This document shows, piece after piece, positions 7,746-16,428 of a stretch of 64,000 bases of DNA (positions are counted from its first letter, which is position 1; each line of letters opens with the position of its first letter). The stretch lies in contig NZ_CP107048.1 in the NCBI RefSeq assembly GCF_025736935.1, forward strand, positions 744,001 through 808,000. Direction: 5' to 3'. Below the pieces are notes generated by a model. It saw only the letters and a program-made list of their open reading frames with translations. It did not search any database and was not told the origin of the DNA. The translations under genes were made by a program, and so were the position numbers. Source of the DNA: Qipengyuania sp. SS22 (GTDB lineage Bacteria; Pseudomonadota; Alphaproteobacteria; Sphingomonadales; Sphingomonadaceae).

Positions 7746-9316
7746 GTACGCCGCAGAAGGGTGGCTCCTGCACCCGCCGCATCCTGTCGATCTGGCTCCC
7801 TGCGCTGGCGATGGATCGCTGGCGGATGGTGACGGGCGAGCAGGCTGAGGCGTTCGCCGCCCGGCCACTGGTGCTGGTCGCCGATACCGCGCATGGACCA
7901 CGGATCGAAGCGGTCAATCGCGCCGCTGCCGAGGCTGGGGCGCGAGCGGAAATGATGCTCGCCGATGCGCGCACGCTGTGCCCTGAAATCGCCACCGCGC
8001 CGAGCGATCCGGCGGGCGATCTCGCCTTTCTCGAGACCTTGGCGATCTGGGCGCAGCGCTGGGGGCCATGGTCAGCGCTCGACCCGCCCGACGGGCTGCT
8101 GGTCGATGTGACTGCGGTGGCGCATCTCTTCGGCGGGGAAAGCCTGTTGCTCGCCGATGTGCAGCAGGCCTTTGCCCAGCGGCAGCTGACGGTTCGCACG
8201 GCGATTGCGCCAACTGCCGGGGCCGCCTGGGCGCTGGCGCATCATGGCCGTGACGGCGCTATCGTCGAGGGAGACGAAGCGATCGAACGCGCTTTGTCCG
8301 ATCTGCCCGTGGCTGCCCTGCGGCTCGACCAGGATGTGGTGACCGTGTTGCGCCGGCTGGGGCTCAAGCGGCTAGGCGAGATCGCGACTTTGGGACGCGA
8401 TGCGATCCAGCGACGTTTCCGCAACCGCAAGTCGCCTGCCGCCAATCCGCTGGTTCGGCTCGACCAGCTCCTCGGCCGCGTCCCCGAACCGCTGCTGCCC
8501 GTGGTTCCGCAACAGGTGCCGCTGGTCCAGCGCCGCTTGCTCGAACCGATCCGCCATCGCCAGTTGCTCGACCAGGTGGTGCAGGATCTGGCGCAGGACA
8601 TGGCGCGCGTGTTGGAGGGGCAGGGGCAGGGTGCCCGGCGTCTGGAGCTCGGTCTGTGGCGAGTCGATGGCGAAGTGGTCGTCCGCCGTCTGGAAATGGC
8701 TGCCGCCACCCGCGATCCGGCGCATATCGTGCGGCTGTTTGCCGCCCGCCTCGACGATGTGGACGCGGGTTTCGGGATCGAGATGCTGCGCCTGCGCGCC
8801 AGCTGGGCCGAACCGCTCGCGCTCGAACAGGGCGATATCGAAAGTGCGGCGGAAACCCAGGGTACCAGCCTTGCCGCCTGTATCGACCGGCTGACCGTAA
8901 GACTCGGAGCCAAGGCCGTCAGCCGTCCGGTGCCTTTTGCCAGCCATATCCCCGAGCGTGCCCAGCGCTGGCAGCCGCCGCTCGAACCCGAAGCCGCCGC
9001 GCAGGGGCAGCTCGCCTTTCACACGCGGCCGCTCAAACTGCTCGACAACCCCGAAAAGATCGCGGTGCTCTACGCCACGCCCGACGGCTATCCGCAGCGC
9101 TTCCGCTGGCGCGGGCAGGTGCACGAGGTCGCGCGGGTCGAGGGGCCCGAACGCATCGCGCCCGAATGGTGGCGTGAACGCGGGGCTGCGCGGCTGCGCG
9201 ACTACTACCGCATCGAGGATGGGCAGGGGCGCCGCTACTGGATCTACCGCATGGGGATTATCGGTGACGGGCGCGGGGGGCCGCCCGACTGGTACCTGCA
9301 GGGATTATGCGCCTGA
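7742..9316 (+). CDS. imuB: ImuB, Y-family polymerase-like protein
   Basis: A 524-aa member of the Y-family polymerase fold that serves as the adaptor of the ImuA-ImuB-DnaE2 mutasome and is not expected to synthesise DNA. The first motif reads LSIWLPALAMDRW, so the catalytic acidic residues of DinB-type enzymes are missing, as is normal for ImuB. The palm/fingers (residues 20-200), little-finger region (about 240-350) and a long C-terminal tail follow. I chose the GTG at 7742, which overlaps the imuA stop as GTGA and places the RRILSIWLP motif about ten residues in, as in homologues. An open frame extends to 7700, but inside imuA. Confidence 0.9.
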   Translation: MSTPQKGGSCTRRILSIWLPALAMDRWRMVTGEQAEAFAARPLVLVADTAHGPRIEAVNRAAAEAGARAEMMLADARTLCPEIATAPSDPAGDLAFLETLAIWAQRWGPWSALDPPDGLLVDVTAVAHLFGGESLLLADVQQAFAQRQLTVRTAIAPTAGAAWALAHHGRDGAIVEGDEAIERALSDLPVAALRLDQDVVTVLRRLGLKRLGEIATLGRDAIQRRFRNRKSPAANPLVRLDQLLGRVPEPLLPVVPQQVPLVQRRLLEPIRHRQLLDQVVQDLAQDMARVLEGQGQGARRLELGLWRVDGEVVVRRLEMAAATRDPAHIVRLFAARLDDVDAGFGIEMLRLRASWAEPLALEQGDIESAAETQGTSLAACIDRLTVRLGAKAVSRPVPFASHIPERAQRWQPPLEPEAAAQGQLAFHTRPLKLLDNPEKIAVLYATPDGYPQRFRWRGQVHEVARVEGPERIAPEWWRERGAARLRDYYRIEDGQGRRYWIYRMGIIGDGRGGPPDWYLQGLCA

Positions 9317-9341
9317 ATCTGCGGCGATACATCATTCGACA

Positions 9342-9369
9342 TTGCAGGATGGTGTATGGAACATATAAT
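9342..9369 (+). promoter_or_regulatory. Strong sigma70-like promoter of the second SOS operon
   Basis: TTGCAG (9342-9347), 16-base spacer, and a perfect TATAAT (9364-9369). The TATAAT lies inside the seven-base spacer of the LexA box. Transcription is predicted to begin near 9376, which is also the first plausible ATG of the radical SAM gene, so the mRNA may be leaderless. Positions are read directly; activity is inferred. Confidence 0.6.
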
Positions 9370-9373
9370 GAAC
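9359..9373 (+). promoter_or_regulatory. LexA (SOS) box upstream of the radical SAM gene
   Basis: GAAC-ATATAAT-GAAC, a second exact GAAC-N7-GAAC operator, two bases before the ATG at 9376. Together with the imuA box it makes the whole 6.9-15.8 kb block a LexA target. Confidence 0.85.
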
Positions 9374-9375
9374 AT

Positions 9376-10620
9376 ATGGCCATGCAATCGATCCTCCAGA
9401 AGCTGGAAATCCTCGCCGATGCGGCGAAATACGATGCCTCCTGCGCATCCTCGGGCACGGCCAAACGCACCAGCATGGGCGGCAAGGGAATCGGTTCGAC
9501 CGAGGGGATGGGCATCTGTCACGCCTATGCACCCGATGGCCGCTGTATCTCGCTGCTCAAGATCCTGCTGACCAATCACTGCGTGTTCGACTGCCATTAC
9601 TGCGTCAACCGGAAGAGCTCGAATGTGGCACGCGCACGGTTCACACCGCAGGAAGTGGTCGATCTCACGCTGTCCTTCTACCGGCGCAATTATATCGAGG
9701 GGCTGTTCCTGTCCTCGGGCATCGTGAAGAACTCGAACCACACGATGGAACAGCTGGTAGAAGTCGCCCGTATCCTGCGGGAAAAACACGATTTTTGCGG
9801 GTATATCCATCTCAAGACCATTCCCGAGGCAGATGCCGAGATCGTCCACCAGGCGGGGCTCTATGCGGACCGTGTATCGATCAATGTCGAACTGCCGACC
9901 GACAGCGGCCTCACCCGGCTCGCCCCCGACAAGGATGCGCGGCAGATCGAAGGCGCGATGGGCAAGGTCAAGAGCGACATAAGCGAACTGAAAGACGCCA
10001 GAAAGCGCTTCAAGCATGCGCCCCGGTTCGCTCCCGCGGGTCAGTCGACGCAGATGATCGTCGGCGCCGATGCCGCGACCGATGCTGACATCGTCGGCAA
10101 GGCCAGCCGGCTGTATGACAATTTCCGCCTGCGCCGCGTTTATTACAGCGCCTTCTCGCCAATCCCCGATGCCAGTGCGGTGTTGCCGCTGAAGCGCCCG
10201 CCGCTGATCCGCGAGCACCGGCTCTACCAGTCCGACTGGCTGATGCGGTTCTACGGCTACAAGCCGGCCGAGGTGATGCAGGCGACCGAGGCGGACGGGA
10301 ACCTGCCGCTCGATATCGATCCCAAGCTCGCCTGGGCATTGAAGTTCCGCGAGCAGTTCCCGGTCGACGTCAACCGCGCCACCAAGGAACAATTGCTGCG
10401 TGTACCCGGGCTTGGCGTGAAGGCGGTGGGCAAGATTCTCGCCAGTCGCCGCCATCGCAATCTGCGGCTCGACGATGTGGCGCGGCTGACGCTGTCGGTC
10501 AGCAAGGTGCGGCCCTTTATCTGCACCGTCGACTGGCGCCCCATCATGCTGACTGATCGCGCCGACCTGCGCAGCCTGCTGGCGCCCAAGACCGAGCAGC
10601 TCGAGCTGTTCACCGCATGA
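9376..10620 (+). CDS. Putative DNA modification/repair radical SAM protein
   Basis: A 414-aa radical S-adenosylmethionine enzyme of the family named for presumed DNA modification or repair. The 4Fe-4S motif is CVFDCHYC (Cys 69, 73 and 76), with family blocks ADAAKYDASCASSG near the start and GICHAYAPDGRCISLLKILL just before the cluster. The C terminus has a helix-hairpin-helix DNA-binding segment (NRATKEQLLRVPGLGVKAVGKI). The substrate is unknown. I chose the ATG at 9376 (MAMQSILQK); 9382 is possible, and earlier in-frame starts lie in the promoter. No ribosome site is visible. Its ATGA stop overlaps the UdgX gene. Confidence 0.85.
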   Translation: MAMQSILQKLEILADAAKYDASCASSGTAKRTSMGGKGIGSTEGMGICHAYAPDGRCISLLKILLTNHCVFDCHYCVNRKSSNVARARFTPQEVVDLTLSFYRRNYIEGLFLSSGIVKNSNHTMEQLVEVARILREKHDFCGYIHLKTIPEADAEIVHQAGLYADRVSINVELPTDSGLTRLAPDKDARQIEGAMGKVKSDISELKDARKRFKHAPRFAPAGQSTQMIVGADAATDADIVGKASRLYDNFRLRRVYYSAFSPIPDASAVLPLKRPPLIREHRLYQSDWLMRFYGYKPAEVMQATEADGNLPLDIDPKLAWALKFREQFPVDVNRATKEQLLRVPGLGVKAVGKILASRRHRNLRLDDVARLTLSVSKVRPFICTVDWRPIMLTDRADLRSLLAPKTEQLELFTA

Positions 10621-12092
10621 CCGCGCTCCAGCACGTCAAGCTTGGTACCTATCATGTGGTCCATTTGCCCGAACCGGACGATTTCGAGTTCTGGCGCGAG
10701 CGGGCGCGTACACTGGTGCAGTGCGATGTCCCGCCCGACCGCATCGCCTGGGTCGAGCCGGGCGGCAATGGCGATCTGTTCGCCGCCGCTTCGTTTCCCG
10801 GGGGTGACCGGCGCATGCCGGTTCCGTCCGGCGATGCCGCTCCGGTGCGCGCGAGCAAGCGTTTCGTGACGCTGGCGCGCAATGCCATCCTCCATTCCGA
10901 CCCCGAACGGTTCGCGCTGCTCTATCGGCTGCTGTGGCGGTTGCAGGCGAACGGGCGGATCATGGAGGACAAGGCCGATCCCGATGTCCGCCGGGTGGAG
11001 GAACTGGCCAAGAACGTCCGCCGCGACAGCCACAAGATGCACGCCTTCGTCCGTTTCCGCCTGGTGGAGGACGAGAACGAGGACGAGGAAGCGGGCGAGC
11101 ATTACGTCGCCTGGTTCGAACCCGATCACCATATCCTGCGCGCCAATGCGGGTTTCTTCATGCGGCGCTTTGCGAATATGCGCTGGTCTATCCTGACTCC
11201 GCGCGGCTCGCTCCACTGGGACGGGACGACCATGTCCGAAGGCCCGCCCGCCGAGCGGTCCGATGCGCCGCAGGGCGATCCGACGGAGGATCTGTGGCGC
11301 AGCTATTACGCCTCGATCTTTAATCCCGCGCGGCTGAAGATCGGCGCGATGCTCAAGGAAATGCCCAAGAAATACTGGAAAAACATGCCAGAGGCCGCGC
11401 TCATCCCCGAGCTGGTGGCGGGCGCGCAGAACCGCGAGGCGCAGATGGTCGACAAGGGCAAGTCGCTGTTCGCGGACGGGCTGGAGGACCGGCCCGATAC
11501 GCTGGCGGCGATCGACAAGGCGATCCATGCCTGCCGCAAATGCCCGATCGGCCAACTCGACAACCATGCGGTGATGGGCGAAGGGCCGGACGATGCTGCG
11601 CTCATGATCGTCGGCGAACAGCCGGGCGACCAGGAGGATCTGGCGGGCCGTCCTTTCGTCGGTCCCGCCGGGCAATTGCTCGACGTGCATCTCGAGAAGG
11701 CCGGGATCGAGCGCAAGCGCGCCTATGTCACCAATACGGTGAAGCACTTCAAATATGTCCAGCGCGGCAAGCGGCGGTTGCACCAGAACCCCGGCGCGAA
11801 AGAGATCGACACCTGCCGCTGGTGGATCGAGAGCGAGCGCGCGATCGTGCAGCCCAAGCTGGTGCTGGCCATGGGTGCCAGCGCGGCGCGTGGGATGCTG
11901 GGCAAGACGGTCAGCATCACGAAGGTGCGGGGCAGCCCGATCATGCTCGAGGATGGCAGCGAGCTGTGGGTCACCGCGCATCCTTCCTACCTGCTGCGGC
12001 TCGATGGGCCGGCGCGAGAGGAACAGGCGCGCCTGTTCGATGCCGACCTTGCCGCGGTGCGCACACGGTTGGCGCAGCTTACGGCCCCATGA
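10617..12092 (+). CDS. udgX: DUF4130-UdgX fusion, uracil-DNA binding protein
   Basis: A 491-aa fusion. Residues 1 to about 250 are DUF4130, a domain of unknown role that accompanies the radical SAM family. Residues about 290-480 are UdgX, a family 4-like uracil-DNA glycosylase. Visible features are the cluster Cys pair at 306 and 309 (CRKC), motif A-like GEQPGDQED (333-341), and the UdgX-specific loop KRRLHQ (385-390). His 389 corresponds to the histidine that in mycobacterial UdgX becomes covalently bound to the deoxyribose after uracil release. Start ATG overlaps the radical SAM stop by four bases. The LexA context implies a role in damage response or bypass. Confidence 0.9.
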   Translation: MTALQHVKLGTYHVVHLPEPDDFEFWRERARTLVQCDVPPDRIAWVEPGGNGDLFAAASFPGGDRRMPVPSGDAAPVRASKRFVTLARNAILHSDPERFALLYRLLWRLQANGRIMEDKADPDVRRVEELAKNVRRDSHKMHAFVRFRLVEDENEDEEAGEHYVAWFEPDHHILRANAGFFMRRFANMRWSILTPRGSLHWDGTTMSEGPPAERSDAPQGDPTEDLWRSYYASIFNPARLKIGAMLKEMPKKYWKNMPEAALIPELVAGAQNREAQMVDKGKSLFADGLEDRPDTLAAIDKAIHACRKCPIGQLDNHAVMGEGPDDAALMIVGEQPGDQEDLAGRPFVGPAGQLLDVHLEKAGIERKRAYVTNTVKHFKYVQRGKRRLHQNPGAKEIDTCRWWIESERAIVQPKLVLAMGASAARGMLGKTVSITKVRGSPIMLEDGSELWVTAHPSYLLRLDGPAREEQARLFDADLAAVRTRLAQLTAP

Positions 12093-12108
12093 AACACGCA
12101 ATTTCCCT

Positions 12109-12192
12109 CGTCACCCCCGCGAAGGCGGGGGTCCAGCCAAGCTTTCGCCAAGTGGCGAGGGTGGATGGATCCCTGCCTTCGCAGGAATGACG
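12109..12192. repeat. REP-like palindromic repeat (CGTCA...TGACG family)
   Basis: An 84-bp element bounded by CGTCA and TGACG. It holds three perfect hairpins: CCCCCGC-GAAG-GCGGGGG (12114-12131), TCGCCA-AG-TGGCGA (12145-12158) and CCTGC-CTTC-GCAGG (12172-12185). This is the sphingomonad-type intergenic palindrome. It fills the udgX-dnaE2 gap. A more decayed relative lies at 41256-41341. Confidence 0.8.
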
Positions 12193-12213
12193 GCAGCCCG
12201 AGGCTCGCCGGCC

Positions 12214-15200
12214 ATGCCCGAAAACGATCTCCAGATTCCCAAGCGAACGATCGAGCTTGATCCGGCGAGCATCGAGGCGCCGCCGCGCTCTCCCTTTGTC
12301 GAGCTCGGTCTTGTCTCCTGCTTCAGTTTCCTGCGCGGCGCGTCGGATGCGGTCGATCTGGTGCTGCAGGCGCGCGCGCTGGGGTATGATGCGCTCGGGA
12401 TTGCCGATGCCAATACGATGGCGGGTGTGGTGCGTATCCATATCGAGGCAAAAACGCTTAAGTTGAAGCCGCTTATCGGCTGCAGGATAGAATCGGTCGA
12501 AGGTCTCACCTTCCTTGCCTATCCCCGCAATCGCGGCGCCTATGGGCGGTTGTGCCGCTTGGTTTCGGCGGGGCGAATGCAGACGCTCGACGGCGAATGG
12601 CAGGCCAAGGGGGCGTGCGACATCAGCCTCGCGATGCTGGCCGAGCATGCCGAGGATGTGCAGCTGATCCTGCTTCCGCCGCGCGATCTCGACGCCGAGT
12701 TCACGATCGCGGTCGAAAACAATGTTCTCCCCTTCCGTCATCCGGAAGCCCGGGGTGACGGGGAAAGCGTGGCGGTGGCGGGAACGCTGGCGGACATCCT
12801 CCCCCATCTCGCGGGCCAGCTTCCCACGCTTCGCCATCTCGCTGCCAGCTTCCTCTATACCGACAGCGATATCGCGCGGATCGAGCGGCTCGATGCGCTG
12901 GCGAAGGCGCACGGTCTCTCCATCCTCGCCACCAATGACGTGCATTACGCGACGCCCGACAAGCGCCCGCTGCAGGATGTGATGACTGCGATCCGGCACA
13001 AGACCACCGTCGCTGCGGCGGGCCACCTGCTGCATGGCAATGGCGAACGTTACCTCAAGCCGCCCGCCACCATGTGCAAGCTGTTCGAACGCTGGCCGCA
13101 TGCCATCGCCGCAACGCGCGAAGTGGCCGATGCCTGCACTTTCAGCCTCGACGAGCTGGCGTATGAATATCCCGAGGAGATTTACCCCGACGGGCAGGCG
13201 CCGCAGCAATTCCTCGTTGGCGAGACGTGGAAAGGGGCCAGCTGGCGTTATCCCAGCGGTGTCCCCGATAGCGTGCGCCAGACGCTGGAGCGTGAGCTGG
13301 CGCTGATCGGCAAGCTCGACCTCGCGCGCTACTTTCTCACCATCAAGGATATCGTCGATTATGCGCGCGGGGTCGATCCGCCGATCTTGTGCCAGGGGCG
13401 CGGCAGCGCGGCCAATTCGGCGGTCTGCTATTGTCTCGGCATCACCAGCGTCGATCCGGCCAAGCACGCGCTGTTGTTCGACCGCTTCATTTCCGAAGAG
13501 CGCAAGGAGCCGCCCGATATCGACGTCGATTTCGAGCATGAGCGGCGCGAGGAGGTGATCCAGTATATCTATCGCAAATACGGCCGCCACCGCGCGGGCC
13601 TGTGCGCTACGGTGATCCACTATCGCCCGCGCATGGCGATCCGCGAGGTGGGCAAGGCGATGGGCCTGACCGAGGATGTCACCGCCGCGCTCGCCAAGAC
13701 CGTATGGGGTGGATGGGGCCGCGAGATCAGCGAGAAACATGCTGCCGAAACGGGCATGGATGTGCGCGATCCGCACTTGCGCCGGGTTCTCAAGCTGACC
13801 GAGCAAATGATTGGTATGCCGCGCCATTTGTCGCAGCATGTCGGCGGGTTCATCCTCACTGAAAGTGCGCTGACCGAAACCGTGCCGATCGGCAATGGCG
13901 CGATGCCCGAACGCAGTTTCATCGAATGGGACAAGGACGATATCGAGGCGCTCGGCATCCTCAAGGTCGATGTCCTCGCGCTGGGCATGCTGACTTGCAT
14001 CCGCAAATGCCTCGACCTGCTCGACGACCATCACAACCGCCCGCTGAACCTCGCCAGCATTCCGCGCGAGGATCCGGAAACCTACGCCATGCTGCGCAAG
14101 GGGGATTCGCTCGGCGTGTTCCAGGTCGAAAGCCGCGCGCAGATGAACATGCTGCCGCGGCTGCGCCCGCGCGAATTCTATGATCTGGTCATCCAGGTTG
14201 CCATCGTGCGCCCGGGGCCGATCCAGGGCGACATGGTCCACCCCTATCTCAAGCGCCGCCGCGGGGCGGAACAGGTGATCATCCCCGCGCCGGCGCCCGA
14301 ACATGGCCCGCCTGACGAATTGTCGAGCATCCTCGAACGCACGCTGGGGGTGCCGATCTTCCAGGAACAGGCGATGAAGATCGCGCTCGATGCGGCGCAG
14401 TTTTCCTCCAAGGAAGCCAACCGGCTGCGCAAGGCGATGGCGACCTTCCGCAGCCGCGGGATGGTCGATGAATTGCAGGACATGATGGTCGAGCGCATGG
14501 TCGAGCGCGGCTATGATCGCGACTTCGCGCAGCGCTGCTTCAACCAGATCCGCGGCTTTGGCGAATACGGCTTTCCCGAAAGCCATGCGGCCAGCTTCGC
14601 GCATCTCGTCTATGTCTCGAGCTGGCTCAAATGCCACTTCCCCGCCGCCTTTGGCTGCGCGCTGCTCAATTCTCAGCCAATGGGCTTCTATGCTCCCGCG
14701 CAGATTGTACGCGACGCGCGCGAGCATGGCGTCACCGTGCTGCCTGCCGACGTCAATCTGTCGCAATGGGACTGCACGCTGGAAGACATTGGCGGCGAGG
14801 CACCCGCGACCGACCGAGAACGGGGGCGGGGCAGGCAGGACAAGACCATCGCGCTCCGCCTCGGCCTGCGGCAGGTGGATGGCTTGCCCGAAGCCGTGGC
14901 GGCGCGGCTGATTGCCGAGCGCGAGGAGGGTGGCCACTATGCCGATGTCGCCGCGCTCAAGGACCGCGCGCGGATCGGCCCGGCCCATATCGAGCGATTG
15001 GCAAGCGGGGACTGCTTCGGTTCGATGCAGCTTTCGCGCAGGCAGGCGTTGTGGGATGCGCGCAGCATCGTCGGCGGGCCGGACCTGCCGCTGTTTGCCG
15101 CTGCTGCGGCGCGCGAGGAGGGGGCCGAGGCCGTGCGTACGCAGCTTCCCGCAATGCCGCTGAGCGAGGAAGTGGTGGCCGATTACCAGACCACGCGGCT

Positions 15201-15783
15201 CAGCCTGAAGGCGCATCCGATGGCATTCCTGCGCGCCAGCCTCGCCGAGCGCGGTTTCGTACGCGCCAGCGACCTGCGTAACCGCAAGTTCCGCAGCATG
15301 GTCCATGTCGCGGGCGTGGTGCTGATCCGCCAGCGACCGGGCAGCGCCAAGGGCGTATGCTTCATCACGCTGGAGGACGAGACCGGGGTCGTTAATCTGG
15401 TCGTCTGGCCCGATCTCAAGGAAAAACAACGCCGCGTGGTGATGGGCAGCCGCCTGATGGAGGTGCGCGGCCGCGTCGAATATGACGACGAGGTGATCCA
15501 TGTGATCGCGCATCACATGGAAGATGCAACGCACCAGCTCTACCGGCTTTCCGACGACATGCTCAATGCCCCGGTCGCCCGTGCCGATCATGTCACCACG
15601 CCGCTGCCTGCCAAGTTCAACCCGCGCGACAATCTCAAAGAAGGCGGGGACGATCCCTACCAACCCGTCGAACCATGGGAGGAACCCCCGCCGGGCAATC
15701 GCGAATGCGGATGGTTCGGGCCGAATTCGGGCGGGCATCCCCGCAATGCGCGGATCATTCCCCCAAGCCGCGACTTCCACTAG
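12214..15783 (+). CDS. dnaE2: Error-prone DNA polymerase DnaE2
   Basis: A 1189-aa C-family polymerase, the catalytic member of the ImuA-ImuB-DnaE2 mutasome. An N-terminal PHP domain (SCFSFLRGASDAVDLV, residues about 30-300) is followed by the palm with catalytic Asp 435 and 437 (PPDIDVDF), fingers, a helix-hairpin-helix and a C-terminal OB domain (VHVAGVVLIRQRPGSAKG onward). The tail after about residue 1130 is Pro/Gly-rich. I chose the ATG at 12214; the in-frame ATG at 12187 lies inside the palindromic repeat and the frame stays open back into udgX. It is probably read from the LexA-controlled promoter at 9342. Confidence 0.95.
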   Translation: MPENDLQIPKRTIELDPASIEAPPRSPFVELGLVSCFSFLRGASDAVDLVLQARALGYDALGIADANTMAGVVRIHIEAKTLKLKPLIGCRIESVEGLTFLAYPRNRGAYGRLCRLVSAGRMQTLDGEWQAKGACDISLAMLAEHAEDVQLILLPPRDLDAEFTIAVENNVLPFRHPEARGDGESVAVAGTLADILPHLAGQLPTLRHLAASFLYTDSDIARIERLDALAKAHGLSILATNDVHYATPDKRPLQDVMTAIRHKTTVAAAGHLLHGNGERYLKPPATMCKLFERWPHAIAATREVADACTFSLDELAYEYPEEIYPDGQAPQQFLVGETWKGASWRYPSGVPDSVRQTLERELALIGKLDLARYFLTIKDIVDYARGVDPPILCQGRGSAANSAVCYCLGITSVDPAKHALLFDRFISEERKEPPDIDVDFEHERREEVIQYIYRKYGRHRAGLCATVIHYRPRMAIREVGKAMGLTEDVTAALAKTVWGGWGREISEKHAAETGMDVRDPHLRRVLKLTEQMIGMPRHLSQHVGGFILTESALTETVPIGNGAMPERSFIEWDKDDIEALGILKVDVLALGMLTCIRKCLDLLDDHHNRPLNLASIPREDPETYAMLRKGDSLGVFQVESRAQMNMLPRLRPREFYDLVIQVAIVRPGPIQGDMVHPYLKRRRGAEQVIIPAPAPEHGPPDELSSILERTLGVPIFQEQAMKIALDAAQFSSKEANRLRKAMATFRSRGMVDELQDMMVERMVERGYDRDFAQRCFNQIRGFGEYGFPESHAASFAHLVYVSSWLKCHFPAAFGCALLNSQPMGFYAPAQIVRDAREHGVTVLPADVNLSQWDCTLEDIGGEAPATDRERGRGRQDKTIALRLGLRQVDGLPEAVAARLIAEREEGGHYADVAALKDRARIGPAHIERLASGDCFGSMQLSRRQALWDARSIVGGPDLPLFAAAAAREEGAEAVRTQLPAMPLSEEVVADYQTTRLSLKAHPMAFLRASLAERGFVRASDLRNRKFRSMVHVAGVVLIRQRPGSAKGVCFITLEDETGVVNLVVWPDLKEKQRRVVMGSRLMEVRGRVEYDDEVIHVIAHHMEDATHQLYRLSDDMLNAPVARADHVTTPLPAKFNPRDNLKEGGDDPYQPVEPWEEPPPGNRECGWFGPNSGGHPRNARIIPPSRDFH

Positions 15784-15792
15784 GCGCGCTGC

Positions 15793-16428
15793 ATGATTGA
15801 TGCCGAAAAGCTCGCCGCCTTCGCGCTGGTGACCGCGACCACCAGCCTGGTGCCAGGGCAATCGATGCTGTTCGTCATGGGACAGGCGGTCTGGCGCGGT
15901 GCGCGGTCGGGTTGGGCGGCGCTGCTGGGCATGCAGATCGGCTATCTGATGTGGTGGGTGCTGGTCGCGTTCGGGCTCGGCACGCTGGCGGCAGCCTATC
16001 CGCTTGCCTTCCGGGCACTGGCCTTTGCGGGAATTGCCTATCTCGCCTGGCTCGGCATTACGGCGATCCGGCACTCCTTCCACGCGGGGGAGGGACCGGC
16101 GCCGACTGCCCGGCCACCCTCGCGTCACGCCTTTCGCGACGGCATCCTCATCGCCATCGGCAATCCAAAGTCGCTGATCTACATGCTCGCGATTATCCCG
16201 CCCTTCGTCGATGCCGCATCGCCGATCGGGCCGCAGATCATCCTTCTCGCCATTCTCGCCCTCGTGATCGACCTGCCGGTCGGGGCACTCTACATCGGCG
16301 CCGGGCAACGGCTCGCCCTCCTGATGGCACGCGCTGCGACGCGCCGCTGGATCGATCGCGGCATTGGAACGGTTTTCCTCCTGATAGCGGCCATCGTGCT
16401 GGCCGAACTGCTGGGGACGAATTTGTGA
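15793..16428 (+). CDS. LysE/RhtB family exporter
   Basis: A 211-aa inner-membrane protein with about six helices. The family motif is near the N terminus (TSLVPGQSMLFVMGQAVWRGARSG), and the second conserved Asn-Pro block is AIGNPKSLIYML. LysE/RhtB proteins export amino acids or related small metabolites; the substrate is not predictable. It starts nine bases after dnaE2, and its stop TGA overlaps the following GTG start, so it forms a small unit with the extensin-like gene. Confidence 0.85.
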   Translation: MIDAEKLAAFALVTATTSLVPGQSMLFVMGQAVWRGARSGWAALLGMQIGYLMWWVLVAFGLGTLAAAYPLAFRALAFAGIAYLAWLGITAIRHSFHAGEGPAPTARPPSRHAFRDGILIAIGNPKSLIYMLAIIPPFVDAASPIGPQIILLAILALVIDLPVGALYIGAGQRLALLMARAATRRWIDRGIGTVFLLIAAIVLAELLGTNL

